Part shown: positions 15,496-21,844 of the stretch, piece by piece
Position numbering within the stretch: position 1 is the stretch's first letter
Layout: every line of letters starts with the position of its first letter
Origin: a virus
Strand: one strand, 5' to 3'
IMG/VR virus record: IMGVR_UViG_3300020478_000001
Span: 1 to 43,905 of that record
DNA length: 43,905 nt
Made by a program: the position numbers and the translations under genes
Notes under the pieces: generated by a model
Told to the model about the DNA's origin: nothing
Databases searched by the model: none
The model's input: the letters and a program-made list of their open reading frames with translations, nothing else

Positions 15496-16130
15496 TATTC
15501 CTCCTCAGATTTATTAAAGAAATCATCAAATGAACCTGTTTCTATTTCAACTTGTTTATTTTTAAACATTTCTTCAATTTTTGCTTTGTTATCATCTAAT
15601 GATTTAGCATATGTATTGTCAATCTCCATTCGTTCTAATGGATTTAATGGATATACAGATTTAGTAGGACTTTCTTCAAATTCTACTTGCCATATATTTT
15701 CAATACTTACATTGAATTTATTAGCAATGTCATCTAATAATAAGAATGGTTCTCCCCATGCACTTTCAAAATATATATGTAATTCATACTTTTGTTTTTT
15801 TACTAAGTGTGTATCACAATCGCCCCATTTAGTACCCCAGTTTTTGTATTGCCAATCAATAACATCTGATGCACCAGTTAGTTTCATAATTTTTGATACT
15901 TCATTCTCATCTAATCCAATAGCTTCTTTACCTTCCGGTTCAAGCCATAACGAATACTTTTTACCATTAATAGTTCTACTACCAGAATGTAAACCAGAAA
16001 ATATTTCTGGAACTGGATTAATATTTATTAACCGTATTGTTTCGTCATTATTTTGTATGACGCTAAGCAGTTCATTAAGCTGTTCAGCTTCACCTTTTAT
16101 TGTTATATCATTACTTGTCCAATTTGGCAT
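15495..16130 (-). CDS. YubB/DUF1281-like protein
   Basis: A 211 aa protein. The start MPNWTSNDITIKG matches the family of phage and plasmid proteins with a YubB ferredoxin-like domain (api92/DUF1281), which begin MPNW...N.L.I.G. The inner parts WQYKNWGTKWGDCDTH and YFESAWGEPFLLLDDI also fit that family. Function is not known to me. The C-terminal 60 residues are charged and probably disordered, ending SEEE. The start lies behind GGAAGGAGAG inside the end of the upstream ORF. Confidence 0.7.
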   Translation of the reverse strand: MPNWTSNDITIKGEAEQLNELLSVIQNNDETIRLININPVPEIFSGLHSGSRTINGKKYSLWLEPEGKEAIGLDENEVSKIMKLTGASDVIDWQYKNWGTKWGDCDTHLVKKQKYELHIYFESAWGEPFLLLDDIANKFNVSIENIWQVEFEESPTKSVYPLNPLERMEIDNTYAKSLDDNKAKIEEMFKNKQVEIETGSFDDFFNKSEEE

Positions 16131-16266
16131 TTCTCTCCTTCCAGTCTGCGTAATGAAATCCGCAAACTACTTGATATACTTTTTCTTTATATATATCTGC
16201 GAAATACCACTTATGTTTAGTGGATGTGTCGCATTTATATACACTACATTCGTATGGGTTACTCAT
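16111..16266 (-). CDS. Cys-containing mini protein, 51 aa
   Basis: A 51-codon ORF, MSNPYECSVYKCD..., with CSVYKC and later VVCGFHYADW. The paired Cys and the Cys/His further on resemble a small zinc ribbon. Its ATG overlaps the upstream stop (TAATG), and its last 20 bases overlap the YubB-like gene and hold that gene's ribosome binding site. Confidence 0.5.
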   Translation of the reverse strand: MSNPYECSVYKCDTSTKHKWYFADIYKEKVYQVVCGFHYADWKERNAKLDK

Positions 16267-16472
16267 TAGAATACCCTCACAAATTCATTACATTCTTTAC
16301 AAAATCCCTCATCTTTAAGAAAGTCTGTGATTAATACTGAACCACATATTTCGTGATAAGGTTTCATTGCTTCATTATGTAATGCTTTAAGTGTTCTATC
16401 TATTTCTCTTTCGTGTTGAATATCTTTAATTTTCCAAGATATCCATTTAAATATGTTTGGTTTTTTAAACAT
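16266..16472 (-). CDS. Small zinc-ribbon-like protein, 68 aa
   Basis: Counted from the ATG at 16472, which has AAAGGAAT upstream; an earlier in-frame start would add 11 residues without a ribosome binding site. Basic helical N-terminus (MFKKPNIFKWISWKIKDIQH) and a C-terminal CGSVLI...FCKECNEF, a possible zinc site with three Cys. Function unknown. It is the first gene downstream of the gene-free stretch 16473-16821. Confidence 0.5.
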   Translation of the reverse strand: MFKKPNIFKWISWKIKDIQHEREIDRTLKALHNEAMKPYHEICGSVLITDFLKDEGFCKECNEFVRVF

Positions 16473-16601
16473 ATTATTCCTTTCTATACACCTTGTAACA
16501 CACAACCAGCAATATCGTCATATTACTTACCCCCTAAGACAAACTTAAGGTTACTTTGAACCTACTGTGTTTATATTCTTTAAAGTACTAATAAAATATA
16601 C

Positions 16602-16809
16602 AATGGGGACCTCAGCCTTCCATTGACGAAGCAGTTTCTTCACTCCCTTCGGTTCGATTATGTGTTACTAGCTATATAGATAGCTTAGTGCCTACGTTCA
16701 GTCGTACAGCAACAGGGCCGTGTTTCGTACTCTTACTAATAGACACTAAGCTACCTACAGTGCATACGTATATCAATCGGGGAAGATAAATAATATACTA
16801 TAGGTAGCT
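16602..16809 (-). ncRNA. Structured non-coding stretch with alternative long pairings
   Basis: This 349-base gap (16473-16821) holds no plausible gene. On the leftward strand the segment 16798-16809 can pair over 12 bp (one wobble) with 16749-16760. The overlapping segment 16744-16753 can instead pair over 10 perfect bp with 16681-16690, and that last region can also form its own hairpin (16670-16685). These pairings compete, as in attenuators or riboswitch platforms. A 6 bp hairpin CAATGG/CCATTG closes 16602-16626. It is either a regulatory leader for the genes below 16472 or an independent small RNA. No known RNA family was recognised. Confidence 0.5.
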
Positions 16810-16821
16810 AGCTTGTGCGTG

Positions 16822-16962
16822 TTACCTGCTTTCTAATTCAGCCAACTTATGAACCACTGTTTTGTTAAATTCTGTTATTGTTTCCAACGCACTTGTTACA
16901 TTTTGTAATGAATTACTTAAGCCTTCAATAGCTTTCCATAAATCCACTAATTCTTTATCCAT
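16822..16962 (-). CDS. Small coiled-coil protein, 46 aa
   Basis: A 46-codon ORF starting MDKELVDLWKAIEGL behind AAAAAGGAG. A single heptad-like helix runs through it (LSNSLQNVTSALETITEF). It overlaps the upstream membrane mini protein by eight bases. Coiled-coil plus membrane partner recalls small lysis or superinfection proteins; not recognised. Confidence 0.5.
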   Translation of the reverse strand: MDKELVDLWKAIEGLSNSLQNVTSALETITEFNKTVVHKLAELESR

Positions 16963-17077
16963 TATTTTTCTCCTTTTTTAATCCTACTAATATAGCTATA
17001 TCAGTAGTGCTATGAAGCAACCACAATATTACAAAAGTGGTTAATCCAATACTTAATGTTTGTAATTCTGCACTCAT
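16955..17077 (-). CDS. Small single-pass membrane protein, 40 aa
   Basis: A 40-codon ORF with a hydrophobic run from about residue 7 to 36 (LSIGLTTFVILWLLH and then DIAILVGL) and a basic tail KKEKNNG. ATG overlaps the upstream stop (TAATG) behind GAGGAAGAG. It is probably a small inner-membrane protein; function unknown. Confidence 0.5.
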   Translation of the reverse strand: MSAELQTLSIGLTTFVILWLLHSTTDIAILVGLKKEKNNG

Positions 17078-17202
17078 TACTCTTCCTCCTCATATAAATC
17101 GCTTTCTTCTCCTATAGATATTTTATAATTAAAATAATCATCAAGTGAACTACCTCTTTTAAGCCATTCATTTATTTCTTGGTTGAGTTGTTTAGTATTC
17201 AT
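17077..17202 (-). CDS. Small acidic protein, 41 aa
   Basis: A 41-codon ORF, MNTKQLNQEINEW..., ending in a Glu run whose codons serve as the next ribosome binding site. Start overlaps the upstream stop (TAATG). Not recognised. Confidence 0.45.
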   Translation of the reverse strand: MNTKQLNQEINEWLKRGSSLDDYFNYKISIGEESDLYEEEE

Positions 17203-17540
17203 TACTCTTCCTCCATTTGACTATCAATCATATAATTTGTTAATTGTTCCATAGTAGCTACAAAAGAACTTGCATCCATTTCTTCTGTATATGGTAGGTC
17301 TTCGTGATACTCATTATTAGGTGATGTATATAAAACTGTAAATAAATCTCCCCAATTATGTATGACTTTCCATCTTAAGCCAATGTCATTTACAGTTACT
17401 GTAAAACTAACACCGCCTCGTTCATTCTCTTTGTTAGGTCCTGGATGTACTACTACATCAGTTATTGCGTGTCTTTGCAACATACTAGGAATATAATCCA
17501 TAATTGCACCTGCACTATAACTTGTTACTTCATCTTCCAT
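17202..17540 (-). CDS. Unknown 112 aa protein
   Basis: Not recognised. An acidic alpha/beta protein with IMDYIPSMLQRHAITDVVVHPG, GGVSFTVTVNDIGLRWKVIHNW and a C-terminal helix ending QMEEE. The recurring-motif hairpin (copy B) is 31 bases upstream of its ATG, which has TTGGAG as ribosome binding site. Confidence 0.5.
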   Translation of the reverse strand: MEDEVTSYSAGAIMDYIPSMLQRHAITDVVVHPGPNKENERGGVSFTVTVNDIGLRWKVIHNWGDLFTVLYTSPNNEYHEDLPYTEEMDASSFVATMEQLTNYMIDSQMEEE

Positions 17541-17565
17541 TTTTTCTCCAATCTATATTTCGTAA

Positions 17566-17622
17566 GGCCTAACTAGCCCAAAAGGAAAGTAGGCCGAAGC
17601 AAAACATCGTCTTTATTTTGCT
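17566..17622 (-). promoter_or_regulatory. Double hairpin with recurring motif (copy B) and 16 bp repeat
   Basis: GGCCTA (17566-17571) pairs with TAGGCC (17590-17595); between them the + strand carries AACTAGCCCAAAAGGAAAG (17571-17589). Next to it AGCAAAA (17598-17604) pairs with TTTTGCT (17616-17622). The 16 bases TCGTCTTTATTTTGCT at 17607-17622 recur exactly at 19158-19173. It lies in the leader of the 112 aa gene. Confidence 0.6.
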
Positions 17623-17641
17623 CATATCTACGCATTATTTT

Positions 17642-17911
17642 TTATTTCAAGTATGTTGCTTTTTGCCAATATTTAAATTTATAATATTCTAATTTACCTT
17701 GCTTATATGAACATCCTTTAATTCTCATATAATATCTAGGATGTGTCCAATGTATTGCATACTTATGTTGTAACCATACTATTGCTTTATTAGGTTTAAA
17801 ACTTTTATGTTTATTACATAAGTCAATTGGAAAATTATTATCTATACTAATTTGTATTATAGAATGGCTATCTCTAAAACCATATTTATCTTTACATCTT
17901 TGACAATTCAT
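17642..17911 (-). CDS. Basic Cys/His mini protein, 89 aa
   Basis: A basic, aromatic protein starting MNCQRCKDKYGF with CQRC, then a later LCNKHKSF, a CxxC...CxxH zinc-finger arrangement. The C-terminus is rich in Tyr and Lys (YYKFKYWQKATYLK). Its start overlaps the upstream stop as ATGA. It may be a small HNH-like or nucleic-acid-binding zinc protein, but no catalytic motif is clear. Confidence 0.5.
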   Translation of the reverse strand: MNCQRCKDKYGFRDSHSIIQISIDNNFPIDLCNKHKSFKPNKAIVWLQHKYAIHWTHPRYYMRIKGCSYKQGKLEYYKFKYWQKATYLK

Positions 17912-18180
17912 ACTATTCCTTTCATCTTTAATCTTACCGGATTTAATGCACTACTACAACCTGCACCAAATGCTGGTTCAAACTCAGCATTATTTTCTGG
18001 CATACCTGCTACAATCTCGTCATACTTACCACACTTGTAATTGCCTGGGCTGTTACCTTCTAGGAATTTACAACTAGGGTTAGTATCACTAGTTACTTCT
18101 CCAAAATAGCAAGGTGCTTTGTTGCAACAATAGCCACTTCTTATGCATGGTTGTATGTCAATATCGTCTATATTTTGCAT
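17908..18180 (-). CDS. Cys-cluster protein, YkgJ-like
   Basis: A 90 aa protein with eight Cys: PCIRSGYCCNKAPC near the N-terminus, then SCKFLEG, YKCGKYD and GAGCSSALNP. The spacing CxxxxxCC...C...C and the final GC.S.LNP resemble the YkgJ/CxxCxxCC putative zinc or iron-binding family. Function of that family is poorly known. RBS is AAAGGAAT. The gene follows a strong terminator, so it may have its own promoter. Confidence 0.6.
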   Translation of the reverse strand: MQNIDDIDIQPCIRSGYCCNKAPCYFGEVTSDTNPSCKFLEGNSPGNYKCGKYDEIVAGMPENNAEFEPAFGAGCSSALNPVRLKMKGIV

Positions 18181-18199
18181 TATTCTAGGTATTCCTTTT

Positions 18200-18241
18200 A
18201 AAAAATAGCTAAGGGTATCTATTGCTAGACACCCTCAACTA
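18200..18241 (-). terminator. Rho-independent terminator, leftward
   Basis: Read leftward, 18241-18226 pairs with 18221-18206 over 16 bp (three G-U wobbles) around a four-base loop, followed by six U (18205-18200). It lies nine bases after the SSB-like gene stop and ends transcription there, at least partly. Confidence 0.85.
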
Positions 18242-18250
18242 TGTTATTAC

Positions 18251-18661
18251 TTACTCCTCTTCGTAAGTAAAATTGTCTTCACCTTTGGTAGGTGCATTCC
18301 ATATGTTCTTAATGACTAACTCATTTTTATATTGAGTTACGCCATTCTTCTCATAATTATTTGCTTGAACTTTACATTCAACCATTAATCTACCAAAAGG
18401 TCTTACTTTACCTTCAGTATGATTAGCTTTGAGAAATTCATTAATTTGATTAACTAATTCCTCTCCATAAGCAACACAATTTAAACTTGCTTGCTTATTA
18501 TCTCTACCATCAAAGATAAATTTAAGACCATTCATAAATTTATCTCCTGTTTTTGATGAAACTCCAACTGTTGGATTTCCATCTCTAGTTAATGTTGTCA
18601 ACGCACCGGTTGCAACAATTGTGTTCACATTATCTAGTGAACTTGGATAATTTGCTAACAT
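18251..18661 (-). CDS. Single-stranded DNA-binding protein (SSB-like)
   Basis: A 136 aa protein counted from the ATG at 18661, which has AAAGGAG in place. The arrangement fits an OB-fold SSB: NTIVATGALTTLTRDGNP (strand 1-2), GLKFIFDG...ASLNCVAYGEEL (strand 3 and helix), KVRPFGRLMVECKV and YKNELVIKNIW (last strands), then an acidic tail DNFTYEEE as SSB tails have. It would coat single strands during recombination or replication. The frame stays open upstream to an ATG at 18812 that also has a strong binding site, so a longer form with a zinc-ribbon head is possible. Confidence 0.6.
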   Translation of the reverse strand: MLANYPSSLDNVNTIVATGALTTLTRDGNPTVGVSSKTGDKFMNGLKFIFDGRDNKQASLNCVAYGEELVNQINEFLKANHTEGKVRPFGRLMVECKVQANNYEKNGVTQYKNELVIKNIWNAPTKGEDNFTYEEE

Positions 18662-18812
18662 CGTAGCTCCTTTCATACTATCCTTATTTTTATTAGCGGG
18701 CCAACTAACCCAAGGGGAAAGTGGAACGCTAAAACTTATATCCCAACATTCATTACACAAAGTTCCATCTAAAACTTTATGCTTATGTTCTCGTTTACAA
18801 TTTGGACACATA
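18662..18812 (-). other. In-frame zinc-ribbon extension upstream of the SSB-like gene
   Basis: An ATG at 18812 behind AAGGAGG starts MCPNCKREHKHKVL...LCNECWD, a CxxC...CxxC zinc ribbon. There is no stop before the SSB-like start at 18661, so the two are one open frame of 187 codons. The hairpin of the recurring motif (copy C) falls inside this frame, encoding the low-interest piece SFSVPLSPWVSWPA. Either the ribbon is a true N-terminal domain or a separate mini gene that has lost its stop. Confidence 0.45.
18693..18732 (-). promoter_or_regulatory. Hairpin with recurring motif (copy C)
   Basis: TTAGCG (18693-18698) pairs with CGCTAA (18727-18732). The + strand segment 18703-18721 is AACTAACCCAAGGGGAAAG, 16 of 19 bases identical to copy B. 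It is 42 bases upstream of the SSB-like ATG. Confidence 0.6.
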
Positions 18813-18906
18813 TTTATTACCTCCTTAATAAATACTTCGATGGACTTTGGTTGCTTTAAACCATATATTAAATGGCGAACTCCTCTCAAGCCCATCAAAC
18901 TATCTA

Positions 18907-19062
18907 CTAATAATTTCCTTCTGCTTTATCATCCATCATCAAATCATTACATAATTTAATAACTTCTACATAATTATTAGGCATTTCATCTGCATCATTC
19001 CAATCATCTTTAAAATAATTATCAAATGCACTTATATATTGTTTTAATTCATATACTCTCAT
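18907..19062 (-). CDS. Small acidic protein, 51 aa
   Basis: A 51-codon ORF starting MRVYELKQYISAFDNYF and ending KAEGNY. Acidic and helical, with DDWNDADEMPNNYVEVIKL. Good binding site AAAGGAG. The recurring motif (copy F) is 26 bases upstream. Not recognised; small acidic early proteins in phages often bind and inhibit host enzymes, but that is only an idea. Confidence 0.55.
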   Translation of the reverse strand: MRVYELKQYISAFDNYFKDDWNDADEMPNNYVEVIKLCNDLMMDDKAEGNY

Positions 19063-19087
19063 TATTTACTCCTTTCAAATAAATAAT

Positions 19088-19173
19088 AAAATAATCCAAA
19101 GGGAAAGATATATCCCCGACAAGACGAACGAGAAAGCCGGGGAAAGACTACTTTATTTCGTCTTTATTTTGCT
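19088..19173 (-). promoter_or_regulatory. Leader with recurring motif (copy F), hairpins and 16 bp repeat
   Basis: On the + strand 19088-19106 reads AAATAATCCAAAGGGAAAG. Beyond it CCCCGAC pairs with GCCGGGG (about 19114-19137), and AAAGAC/GTCTTT forms another hairpin that uses part of the 16-base repeat at 19158-19173. Copy G at 19462-19480 is followed by the same ATATAYCCCC, so F and G are related leaders. Confidence 0.5.
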
Positions 19174-19187
19174 ACCAATCAAGCTAC

Positions 19188-19228
19188 AAAAAAAACTCAA
19201 GGGCTAGCTTTTACACTAACCCTCAAGT
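19188..19228 (-). terminator. Rho-independent terminator, leftward
   Basis: Read leftward, 19228-19216 pairs with 19207-19195 over 13 bp (three wobbles) with an eight-base loop, followed by eight U (19195-19188). It lies ten bases after the stop of the first leftward gene. The stem shares GAGGGT...TAG with the terminator at 18200-18241. Confidence 0.85.
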
Positions 19229-19237
19229 TCTCTGTGC

Positions 19238-19435
19238 CTAAACTAAAGGTCTAAGGCTTACACCCTTACTTTCTAACAAATCTAAGACACAATTTCTATG
19301 TATATTTAAGCTACGAAATGATGGCGTAAATTTACCATCATCGGATTTACTCCAAGATTTAACCATTGGAAATCTACCCATTGGCTTACCATCATCATTT
19401 AATTCGATAGCTTTATCACAAAGTTGACAATTCAT
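19238..19435 (-). CDS. Zinc-ribbon mini protein, 65 aa, first leftward gene
   Basis: Counted from the ATG at 19435 with AAAGGAG five bases upstream; the ATG at 19450 overlaps that site. MNCQLCDKAIEL gives one CxxC pair, and NIHRNCVLDLL gives His and Cys further on, so a single zinc site is likely. The middle has GRFPMVKSWSKSDDGKF. It is the first gene out of the divergent control region and is followed by its own terminator, which suggests an early, strongly expressed product. Confidence 0.55.
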   Translation of the reverse strand: MNCQLCDKAIELNDDGKPMGRFPMVKSWSKSDDGKFTPSFRSLNIHRNCVLDLLESKGVSLRPLV

Positions 19436-19930
19436 ATTAACTCCTTTCATAAAGTATTATTAAATTATCCATAATGAAAGATATACCCCCATTTAAAGAA
19501 AGTAGGGTGCTGAACAACGACTTCTTTTTATACTATAAAGTATGTCCTTACTTTGGAACATATGATAGACTTTTTAGTTCATTTTGTCTTACACTACTAC
19601 ATCTAAGCCTTTGACCTACACATCTCAACTTAAGGTCCTTGTTATTTAAACGTATCTAATAAAAAATATGCTGGTAACTTGCGTACGTAAGTAAGGGGAG
19701 TTATTTTGAGCGTAGCGGGCTACTGTATAAGTCCTTATAATTATTGAAGTTTTTCTAAAGTTCTTGAGTACTTAGTTTGTGTTCCTACTGTATCGTATTA
19801 CCGATTCTAAGCTTTCTGCCTCCCGATGGCACCTTCACTTGTGACTATTTACTAGCCTTCAATGTTTGTATAATTTAAGAATATAGCATATAATTCTATC
19901 TATGCAACAATCTAAAATGGTTTAGTCTTT
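19436..19930. promoter_or_regulatory. Divergent control region, gene-free
   Basis: This 495-base gap separates the leftward operon from the rightward packaging genes and holds no plausible gene. It contains motif copy G (19462-19480), a near-perfect 16-base palindrome ACTTGCGTACGTAAGT (19677-19692) that could be an operator, the inverted repeat ATACTATAAAGTAT near 19530-19543 and two TATAAT boxes before terminase. It is the natural place for divergent early/late promoters and possibly an origin. I see no iterons. Confidence 0.6.
19869..19894 (+). promoter_or_regulatory. Putative promoter -10 boxes before terminase
   Basis: Two exact TATAAT hexamers, at 19869-19874 (preceded by TG) and 19889-19894, lie 57 and 37 bases before the terminase ATG. 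No convincing -35 box is seen at the right distance. The terminase ATG lacks a clear Shine-Dalgarno site, so its leader would be short. Confidence 0.4.
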
Positions 19931-21844
19931 ATGCCAGAAAAAAGTACCCGAGTTATATGCGCTGGAAGCGGTTGTAAGAAGCGTCTAAAAGGCAAACAGA
20001 GGAAGTTTTGTAGTACCACATGTAATAAAAGAACCTGGGCGCAATCCCAGAATGGTGAAATTAAAGAGAAACCCATCAATAAAGAAATCAAATCAGATTC
20101 GGGCGATTCAACAAGTGTACGTAGGGGAAATTTTTATGACGAATTTAAAGAAAAATACGGGGAGGAACTCGCAGCAGGCACCCTTACTGTGGGTGAGATA
20201 GCGCAAGCTTTAGGCACCACTAGTGCCACAGTATCCAGAATGGCAGCAGCATACAAAATAGATGTTAAGAACGAAGTAGCTGCAGAAGATTGGGAGATAT
20301 CAGACGAAACTAAAGCAAGTTTAAAGAATTTTTCGAGCTTCCGCAATAGATATTTTGCTACAGAAACGGGCGAAAAATATGAGACTGCTGATTTTCATAA
20401 AAACTGGATAAATAATATTATAGATGCTATAGAAGGGGGTAAAGAATTAATTATATTAAGTCCTCCTAGACATGGCAAAACAGAATTATTAATACATTTT
20501 GCTGTGTATCAGATAATGAAAAACCCAAACATAAGGATAATGTGGGTAGGTGGAAATGAGGACATTGCAAAGAATGCTGTATCAGCAGTATTAGAACATC
20601 TTGATGATAATGAAAGACTTCAAGAAGATTTTTGCGCACCTGGGAAAAAGTTTAAACCAGATAATAGGTCAGGTAAGATGTGGTCACAGAATCAATTTAC
20701 TGTAGGTACTAGAACAGTACCAGGTATTAAATCACCAACTATGGTTGCTGTAGGTAAAGGTGGTAAAATCTTATCAAGAGACTGTGACTTAATAATTGCA
20801 GACGACATTGAGGACCACCAAACAACAATGCAACCTGGTGCAAGAGAAAATACTAGGCAATGGTGGACAACAACTTTATCTTCAAGAAAAGAGGAACATA
20901 CTGCTGTAGTTGTAATAGGTTCAAGACAACACTCAGATGATTTATATCATCATCTTTTAGCTAATGATTCATTTGACCAAATAGTTGAAACAGCACATAA
21001 TCTTGATTGCCAAATACCAGACCATGAAGTAGAAGAACATGTTGAATGTATGTTATGGCCAGGCAAAAGAACTTTTAAATGGCTTAATACAAGAATGCAA
21101 GCAGCAGAAACTACAGGTGGTAGAAAAATATTTGAAATGGTTTATTACAATCAGGCCTTTGTTGAAGGTACACAGATATTCACAATGAATATGATTGACC
21201 AATGTATGAGGCCTGACTTAGTTATTGGGCAGGTACCAGGCAACTTATATTTAGTTGCTGGACTTGACCCTGCTTCTTCTGGTTATCAAGCAGCTGTACT
21301 ATGGGGCATTAATGCACCTAGAGGTGAACTTTTCTTAATTGATATAGAGAATAGACAAGGTGGGGGAGTGAAGCATGCTTTACAGATTATGTCTGATTGG
21401 TTACACAAATATGATTTACAACATTGGATTATTGAAGAAAATGGATTTCAAACAGCTATTAGACAAGATGATAAAATAAAAGAATTTGTTTTAAGAGGTG
21501 GTATAACAATGCAAGGACATGTAACTGGAAATAATAAGCATGACCCTATGTACGGTGTTGGTTCAATGGCTGGATTATTTGAAAACCAAAAAATACACTT
21601 ACCTGTTGGAGATTCTGAATCACAAGCTAAAGTTAATGCCTATAGACAACAGTTACTTTATTTTGATGGAAAGCCAGTTTCTCAGCGAAACAAAGAAAAA
21701 ACTGATATAGTTATGGCAGGGTGGTTTCCTATGAAAGTCTTCCGAAGAATGAATAAGGAACAACTCGCAGGCATGGGACTAGATTATGAGGCTAGTTACA
21801 CAGATTTTGGATATACAGAGTATAATGAGGCACCATGGGGATAG
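19931..21844 (+). CDS. terL: Terminase large subunit with N-terminal zinc ribbon and HTH
   Basis: A 637 aa packaging motor. The N-terminus has a Cys4 ribbon (Cys10, 15, 27, 31; CAGSGCKK and KFCSTTC), then a helix-turn-helix at about 84-110 (TVGEIAQALGTTSATVSRMA). The ATPase follows: P-loop-like SPPRHGKTE (177-185), Walker B LIIADDIED (287-295) and coupling motif VVVIGSRQHSDD. The nuclease begins at AGLDPASSG (about 442) with IIEENG and DIVMAGWF carrying further acidic residues. No separate small terminase was recognised; the N-terminal DNA-binding part may take that role. First gene of the rightward packaging and virion block; overlaps portal by 10 bases. Confidence 0.93.
   Translation: MPEKSTRVICAGSGCKKRLKGKQRKFCSTTCNKRTWAQSQNGEIKEKPINKEIKSDSGDSTSVRRGNFYDEFKEKYGEELAAGTLTVGEIAQALGTTSATVSRMAAAYKIDVKNEVAAEDWEISDETKASLKNFSSFRNRYFATETGEKYETADFHKNWINNIIDAIEGGKELIILSPPRHGKTELLIHFAVYQIMKNPNIRIMWVGGNEDIAKNAVSAVLEHLDDNERLQEDFCAPGKKFKPDNRSGKMWSQNQFTVGTRTVPGIKSPTMVAVGKGGKILSRDCDLIIADDIEDHQTTMQPGARENTRQWWTTTLSSRKEEHTAVVVIGSRQHSDDLYHHLLANDSFDQIVETAHNLDCQIPDHEVEEHVECMLWPGKRTFKWLNTRMQAAETTGGRKIFEMVYYNQAFVEGTQIFTMNMIDQCMRPDLVIGQVPGNLYLVAGLDPASSGYQAAVLWGINAPRGELFLIDIENRQGGGVKHALQIMSDWLHKYDLQHWIIEENGFQTAIRQDDKIKEFVLRGGITMQGHVTGNNKHDPMYGVGSMAGLFENQKIHLPVGDSESQAKVNAYRQQLLYFDGKPVSQRNKEKTDIVMAGWFPMKVFRRMNKEQLAGMGLDYEASYTDFGYTEYNEAPWG

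Noticed and set aside
15586-16269. Forward 227-codon frame opposite the YubB-like gene
   Set aside because: It is antisense to an operon with overlapping starts and matching family motifs, and its product shows no domain.
16640-16670. GGTTCGATT looking like a tRNA T-loop
   Set aside because: The bases on both sides do not form a five-pair T-stem, and no anticodon or acceptor stem is found.
17560-18740. Glutamine riboswitch (glnA or Downstream-peptide type) in leaders B and C
   Set aside because: Pieces such as GGAAAGTAGG or GTGGAACGC on the + strand recall it, but they are on the strand opposite to the genes and the required full core is not present.
17540-19480. The leader hairpins as ordinary terminators
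   Set aside because: Copies A-D have no U-run on the leftward strand, and clear terminators with long U-runs exist separately at 18200 and 19188.
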